Assembly: GCA_021807585.1 (NCBI GenBank)
Contig: JAKBCQ010000038.1
Coordinates: 1 to 9,852 of the forward strand
Length of the DNA: 9,852 nucleotides
Reading direction: 5' to 3'
Source of the DNA: Planctomycetota bacterium
GTDB taxonomy: Bacteria > Planctomycetota > Planctomycetia > Isosphaerales > Isosphaeraceae
Positions 5,680 to 9,852 of the stretch are shown in pieces; position 1 is the first letter of the stretch; each line of letters opens with the position of its first letter. A program made the translations under genes and the position numbers. Below the pieces are notes generated by a model that was not told where the DNA came from, searched no databases, and worked only from the letters and a program-made list of their open reading frames with translations.

Positions 5680-8589
5680 TTGAGTTTTCTGGTTCGGGCG
5701 CGAAGAGCCTGGCGCGGTTGGTCGGACAAGGGAAACCCTGTTCCGCAGTATTATCACGTCATGTGTCCCGAAGGTCATCATCTGCAAGGCGAGCGAACCG
5801 AAAGTTATCAGGCGCTTCGTTGTCCGTCGTGCGGCGAAGGGGTTTTCGTGCTGCCGCGCAGTCCGCTCCCCGATCCTCCCAAGCCATCGGCGAAGGGAAA
5901 ACCCGCCCCGCGCGGCGACGACGAATCGGCCGAATTGGGCTACGAAGAGCCGCACGAGCTCGCCGATCATCCGACGCCCGCCGAACTCGCTCCCGCTCGG
6001 CGCGATCACCGCGGCGCAACCGTTTCCGACGTCGAGATCGATTATTCCGAGCCCGAGCCGCCGAGACCCGCACGCCGCGGCGTCGATTCACCGCCGCGGG
6101 GAACGCCCCGCGACACGCCGCAACCGCAGCCGCGCGACGACCCCAGGCGTCGACCAGGCGAGCGCGGCGACGAATCGGAGGAATCGCGTCCTTTCATCGA
6201 ACTTCCCGCTCGCCCAAGCTTCCGCGAACGCATCCATAAACGGAAGAACACGCTCATTTTTCTCGGCACGGCGCTGATCGTGCTGGCGACGATCGCGCTC
6301 TCGCACTGGAAGCAAAGGCGGCAAATGCTGCCGAGCCTGGTCGAACGGGGCCGGACCGAGGGGATCGCGGCGCTCAATCAGGGACGTTTTGACGCCGCCA
6401 ACGAGATTCTCTCGGTCGCCTCCCGCGCCGTCGACGAACTGGGAGGAGACGTACAAGGCGCCGACGACGTGCGTCAGGCGGCGCTCGAGGCGGCGATCCT
6501 CGCCGATCGCTCGCTTGAGACCCTCGAGACGATCCTCGATCGCTCGGCGCGGCTCGAACCCGCTGAACGTGATAAAACGTTTAAAACCTTATATCAAGGT
6601 AGATCGATCGTTGTCGACGATCACATCCGCGCCGCGGGGGCGGGCGCGCGCAGCGGCTACGACGTCGAATACCGCGTCGGCGTTCCCGGAAACCCGCGAC
6701 CGCGCGTCGGTAAGATCGATTTCGAAGGCTTTCGTCTTTTCGAAATCCTCAAACCCAAGCCTGGCCAACGCGTCGTCTTCGGCGCACGTCTTAATAAATT
6801 GCGCTATGATGAATCTGAAGATATCTGGTATTTTGAACTCGTTCCCGCGAGCGGCGCGTTGATGTCGTGGAAGCCGCTCGAGGCGATCGACGGGACGCGG
6901 TGGGAAGATCCTCCGCCGACGAACGACCCGCGTCCCGCTTCGCTCTTCAACCCGCCGCATTCGCCTCCCCGATCGCTCATCTGGAAACAAATATTTCTTG
7001 CGCAAGAATCTAAACGAATCAAAATTCCTTTTTTTGAGTCGTCGCCGACGGCTCCCGCGGCCTGGTTGTCGATTTTTACGCTCGTCGAACCGACGAACGT
7101 CGTCGACGCCCGACTCTTCGCCAAGAATCCCGATCGTTGGCTTGGAAAAGAGATTGTGATCGACGACCGGGTGAAGTTTTTTCGACCTCATCCGGGACGA
7201 GGGCTCGACGAGTTGGTGATGCAAGCCGCGGAGGGGGTGCTTTTCGAGCTTCCTCCGCCGCTCCGTCCCGATCGCGCCGCGCGTTTGGAGGGCTCGGCGC
7301 GGGTCCGAGGCGTGGCGCGAAAGACGAATCAGGGTACGGTCGTATTCGCGGTGAAAGAACTCGAACTTCTTCCGCCCGATCGCGATCGGCTCGACGCCGC
7401 GATCGCGCGGCTCGACCCGCGTGATTACGCCGGCAAAGCCGCTTGGGGCCACTGGGCGAGCCGACGCGGCGAAGCCTACGACGATCGCACCCTGAGCGAA
7501 CGGGGCGCCTCGCTCGAAGAGGACGCGATCTTGCTCGAAGCCGAGGAACACCTCGTCGTCGATCGGCCCGCGCTTTGGCTCGAACTGGCACGCCGGGCCC
7601 GCGAGCACGGACTGCCGCAATCGCTCTCGGCTTCGCTGGCGCACCGCGCGTTTCGCTCCAAAATCAACACATCAGCATCTGACGAATCCTTGGCGGCGAT
7701 CGTTCAAGAAATCGAAGTCCTCTTTCCTCAGGCCGCGACGACTCGTTTTACCAAGCCCAAAGATTATCAGGACTGGCTCGGCCGGTATCAAGCCGACCCC
7801 GCGGGGTCGTATCGGCGCGCTCCCAAACCTGTTCAAGACATGCTTGATCGAACACTTTGGGCCGATGCGACCGAGGCTCGGTTCCGCGCCGCGGCGAAGC
7901 GCAACCCCCGGAGGGGGATCGAATTAGCGACGGAGGCTCGCGAGAAGCTCGCCGAGCGTCCGAAGGTCGCCGAGGAACTTCGCGACCTCGGCGTCGATGC
8001 GAGCACCAAGGCGGTATCCGAACTGAAAGCGTCGGAAATCCAGGCGCTCGCCGACGCGTTTCACAAAGAAGGCGGTAACTCCGCTCGTCTGCTCGACTTG
8101 TATCGCCACTGGCTCGACGATTTACGCGAGAAAAAGCTGGGGAAAAACGATGTCGAGGGACGCATCACGCTCGCCGAGCAGTACATCAAGCTGCTCAATG
8201 ACCGCGGCTCGGCGGCGTCGCTGCTCGCCGCGGCCGAGGCGATCGACGCCGAAGCTCCCAAGCTCGTCGACGCGTATCGCCGGCTCGGCTTTCAAAAAGT
8301 GAACGGCAAGTGGACCGATCCCTCGAATCAACCCGATCAGATCGCGGCCCGCGCCGAACGCGACGTCGAAGCGAAAAGCTCGAAGAAAAAAGACCTGATC
8401 GACATGACGCGCGATGATGTCATTGCGCGCATGGGGGGGAATCCCGATGCGATCGTACGAGTCGCGACCCAAGGCGTCGTCTTGGAACAGTGGATTTACC
8501 GCCTGCGTCGTGGCACGCATTACATCAACCTGACGCGGGCCGCGGGGGATTCGCAGGCGCTCGTCGGCGCCCATTTCATCGTTCCTTGA
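5680..8589 (+). CDS. Zinc-ribbon single-pass membrane protein with BamE-like tail
   Basis: This 969-residue protein has no assigned function that I recognise. Residues 29-51 form a zinc ribbon (Cys29, His33, Cys48, Cys51; CPEGH then CPSC). Residues 60-185 are a charged, Pro/Arg-rich linker. One membrane helix spans about 191-210 and is followed by QRRQ, so the ribbon is probably cytosolic and the bulk periplasmic. A GRSIVVDD segment (307-314) is echoed by GKEIVIDD (489-496), suggesting two related, perhaps OB-like, domains. Helical, TPR-like sequence fills about 590-865, then LGFQKVNGKW (869-878). The last 62 residues (DMTRDDV... W938) recall the SmpA/BamE fold. The start is TTG, supported by AAGGGAG (5664-5670) 9 nt upstream; ATG at 5761 would cut off the conserved-looking stretch before Cys29. 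It appears monocistronic. Confidence 0.85.
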   Translation: MSFLVRARRAWRGWSDKGNPVPQYYHVMCPEGHHLQGERTESYQALRCPSCGEGVFVLPRSPLPDPPKPSAKGKPAPRGDDESAELGYEEPHELADHPTPAELAPARRDHRGATVSDVEIDYSEPEPPRPARRGVDSPPRGTPRDTPQPQPRDDPRRRPGERGDESEESRPFIELPARPSFRERIHKRKNTLIFLGTALIVLATIALSHWKQRRQMLPSLVERGRTEGIAALNQGRFDAANEILSVASRAVDELGGDVQGADDVRQAALEAAILADRSLETLETILDRSARLEPAERDKTFKTLYQGRSIVVDDHIRAAGAGARSGYDVEYRVGVPGNPRPRVGKIDFEGFRLFEILKPKPGQRVVFGARLNKLRYDESEDIWYFELVPASGALMSWKPLEAIDGTRWEDPPPTNDPRPASLFNPPHSPPRSLIWKQIFLAQESKRIKIPFFESSPTAPAAWLSIFTLVEPTNVVDARLFAKNPDRWLGKEIVIDDRVKFFRPHPGRGLDELVMQAAEGVLFELPPPLRPDRAARLEGSARVRGVARKTNQGTVVFAVKELELLPPDRDRLDAAIARLDPRDYAGKAAWGHWASRRGEAYDDRTLSERGASLEEDAILLEAEEHLVVDRPALWLELARRAREHGLPQSLSASLAHRAFRSKINTSASDESLAAIVQEIEVLFPQAATTRFTKPKDYQDWLGRYQADPAGSYRRAPKPVQDMLDRTLWADATEARFRAAAKRNPRRGIELATEAREKLAERPKVAEELRDLGVDASTKAVSELKASEIQALADAFHKEGGNSARLLDLYRHWLDDLREKKLGKNDVEGRITLAEQYIKLLNDRGSAASLLAAAEAIDAEAPKLVDAYRRLGFQKVNGKWTDPSNQPDQIAARAERDVEAKSSKKKDLIDMTRDDVIARMGGNPDAIVRVATQGVVLEQWIYRLRRGTHYINLTRAAGDSQALVGAHFIVP

Positions 8590-9134
8590 CGACTTGGGAC
8601 AAACATGTCCTACGATGTTCGCAGCCGCGCGAAACGGCGAACCCGAAGCGTTGCGATGAGAAGAATCGAGTCGAGATTTCAAACCTGGACGGATCCATCC
8701 AGCAAGTCGCTGTACGGAGCGATTCGGCTTAAGCGACGCGTCTGGAGCGGTATCGACCGAGCAAATCGGCTTGAAAGTTGCGCATGACAACGAGCCTTGA
8801 AGCCGCTTTTTGTGTCCGGTCGTCACGAACTCGAAGGCGGCGAAAAAAAACGAGCGAATCTTTCAAACCATTCGTCCGTTGGTTCGTACAGATGACGGCT
8901 GAAAAAAAAAGTGGCCGGGTCTTGATCGTGGCGCATAATGTGCAATGGCTACCTCGAGGTGTCGTCACCAGGGGTGTAAAGCGTTCCCATTTGACGGAAT
9001 GGAATGATTTCAAGACCGCCGACGACCACGAAGCCCAATTTTCCGAAGAGTGTTGAGGCTCGATGACCCGACCTTGACCTTGATCGACCCGCTCGCCGCG
9101 AACGACCGTCGCGACGGACACCTGGAGGTGCGAT
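8590..9134. other. Intergenic spacer (545 bp), no supported gene
   Basis: No frame here has both a ribosome binding site and recognisable protein character. The longest plausible frame (ATG 8892 to 9056, 54 codons) opens without a Shine-Dalgarno sequence and begins with a nine-A run. A 5-bp hairpin GGACA/TGTCC (8597-8601 with 8606-8610) follows the upstream stop codon but lacks a T-tract. Runs of eight and nine A residues (8843-8850, 8902-8910) interrupt otherwise GC-rich sequence. No promoter with good -35 and -10 boxes was found for the gene at 9135. Confidence 0.5.
9124..9130 (+). promoter_or_regulatory. Strong Shine-Dalgarno for the second DksA-like gene
   Basis: GGAGGTG stands 4 nt before the ATG at 9135. 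It is the strongest ribosome binding site next to an identifiable start in this window and fixes the start of the gene. Confidence 0.75.
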
Positions 9135-9611
9135 ATGGCACGCAAAGACGCATTACTTCGACTTCACTCTCGGCTCGTCGCCCGCCGGGACGCGTTGCGC
9201 AAAGCATTGAGCGGCGATATGGACTCGTGGCGTGAATACACGATGTTGAGTGTGGGGGATAGTGTCGACGCCGCTGTCGATACCGCCAACGACGAAATCA
9301 GTTCACAACTCGCCGAGATTGAAAGCCGCGAGCTTGAACAGATCGAGCGGGCTCTGGAGCGGATCAAGCACGGCTATTACGGCCGATGCGAATATTGCGG
9401 CGGGAAGGTTTCGGAGGCTCGGCTCAATGCTCTGCCCTACACGAATTCTTGTATCGACTGCCAACGCGAGCACGAACGGCACGGCGAGGCGTTCGGTTCG
9501 GGGGCGATCGACCCGCGGTGGTCGAAGGTTTATGAAAAAGACGACGACGAGCGCGAAAGCGACGTGAACCTGAGCGACTTCGAGGTCGACGTCAGCGACT
9601 CGGGACGTTGA
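9135..9611 (+). CDS. TraR/DksA-type protein with intact DxxDxA tip
   Basis: This 158-residue cytosolic protein has a DksA-type coiled coil and C4 zinc finger (Cys85, Cys88, Cys106, Cys109; C-x2-C-x17-C-x2-C). Asp42, Asp45 and Ala47 lie 43, 40 and 38 residues before the first zinc cysteine. Those are the distances of Asp71, Asp74 and Ala76 from Cys114 in E. coli DksA, so the residues that act at the polymerase active centre are kept. It is therefore the better candidate for a genuine secondary-channel regulator. Differences from E. coli DksA are a shorter N-terminus and a tail of about 49 residues after the finger, very acidic at its end (DDDERESD onward). It stands alone between a long spacer and a strong terminator, so it is probably monocistronic. 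I withhold the symbol dksA because paralogues are common. Confidence 0.92.
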   Translation: MARKDALLRLHSRLVARRDALRKALSGDMDSWREYTMLSVGDSVDAAVDTANDEISSQLAEIESRELEQIERALERIKHGYYGRCEYCGGKVSEARLNALPYTNSCIDCQREHERHGEAFGSGAIDPRWSKVYEKDDDERESDVNLSDFEVDVSDSGR

Positions 9612-9673
9612 CCGATCGCCGATTCCGATCGCTGGTCGGTCGGTCGTGAAAAAAACATCCACAATCTCTTTAG

Positions 9674-9701
9674 GCCGCCGACCCCCTCGGCGGCTTTTTT
9701 T
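9674..9701 (+). terminator. Rho-independent terminator
   Basis: GCCGCCGA (9674-9681) pairs perfectly with TCGGCGGC (9687-9694) around a CCCCC loop, followed by seven T residues (9695-9701). It lies 62 bp after the stop codon of the second DksA-like gene and is the clearest terminator in the window. Confidence 0.92.
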
Positions 9702-9755
9702 GACGGATTCGCGAGGATTCGAGCGAATGCGCGAAGCCGACTGAGCCGAGTGATT

Positions 9756-9785
9756 TTGACTTGCGGAACCCGGGGGATGTATACT
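9756..9785 (+). promoter_or_regulatory. Strong sigma70-type promoter for a gene past the right edge
   Basis: TTGACT (9756-9761) and TATACT (9780-9785) are separated by 18 bp; each matches consensus at 5 of 6 positions. GGGGAGGAG (9831-9839) follows as a strong Shine-Dalgarno sequence, so a coding start is expected at or just beyond the end of the window. A TTG at 9848, or an ATG beginning at 9851 if the next base is G, would fit. The product cannot be told. Confidence 0.6.
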
Positions 9786-9852
9786 AAACCGTCCGTGATC
9801 CGTGCGAGCACGTTTCGTCCGAAGCGCCTCGGGGAGGAGTCGTTGGTTTGAT

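Noticed and set aside
6589..7644. Minus-strand 351-codon frame inside the 969-residue gene
   Set aside because: It is an antisense shadow caused by GC-rich codon usage; there is no ribosome binding site, and the sense gene has clear domains and a start signal.
8902..8910. Nine-A run as the T-tract of a minus-strand terminator
   Set aside because: No GC-rich stem precedes it on the minus strand, and no minus-strand gene ends nearby.
8778..9056. 92-codon frame, or its 54-codon version from 8892, between the large protein and the second DksA-like gene
   Set aside because: No ribosome binding site, no recognisable domain, an A-run near the start and an unconvincing composition; the overlapping minus-strand frame is equally unconvincing.
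9610..9646. Second terminator just after the 9135-9611 gene
   Set aside because: Pairing between GACCGA and TCGGTC is short and imperfect, and the following run is A on this strand, not T. The hairpin at 9674-9701 is far better.

Overview
The window reads as chromosomal DNA of a GC-rich planctomycete, most likely near the Isosphaeraceae. This is an inference from protein character, not a database match. The signs are a large membrane-anchored protein with an N-terminal CPxGH/CPSC zinc ribbon, a dksA-like gene translationally coupled to lspA (a PVC-type neighbourhood), GTG and TTG starts, long intergenic gaps and a strong excess of the word CGATCG. No phage, transposase, CRISPR array, rRNA or tRNA was found.

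Layout, left to right. (1) 1-460: gene-less and partly AT-rich. It holds an edge-truncated palindromic repeat, a pair of crossing inverted repeats and one possible promoter. (2) 461-2323, + strand: a secreted C45/phospholipase B-like Ntn-hydrolase followed 12 bp later by yjbQ, probably one operon. (3) 2324-2648: a structured leader, then glnA (2649-4061, + strand), a class I glutamine synthetase that keeps the adenylylation tyrosine. (4) 4062-4212: a short convergent spacer full of palindromes. (5) 5174-4213, - strand: a TraR/DksA zinc-finger gene whose stop overlaps the start of lspA (ATGA), with a good sigma70-type promoter upstream. (6) 5175-5679: a divergent spacer carrying promoters for both sides and a small three-way-junction-like fold. 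(7) 5680-8589, + strand: a 969-residue single-pass membrane protein with a zinc ribbon, a Pro/Arg-rich linker, two related beta-type segments and a BamE/SmpA-like tail. (8) 8590-9134: a spacer with no supportable gene. (9) 9135-9611, + strand: a second TraR/DksA protein with a strong ribosome binding site and a textbook terminator. (10) 9756-9852: a strong promoter and Shine-Dalgarno sequence for a gene starting at or beyond the right edge.

The genes look mostly like housekeeping: nitrogen assimilation (glnA), lipoprotein maturation (lspA), transcription control (two DksA-like proteins) and cofactor-related chemistry (yjbQ). I see no dedicated multi-gene novel system. The most worthwhile leads are the contrast between the two DksA-like proteins at the coiled-coil tip, the uncharacterised 969-residue protein, the CGATCG excess, and the unexplained folds at 148-190, 2486-2582 and 5393-5446.
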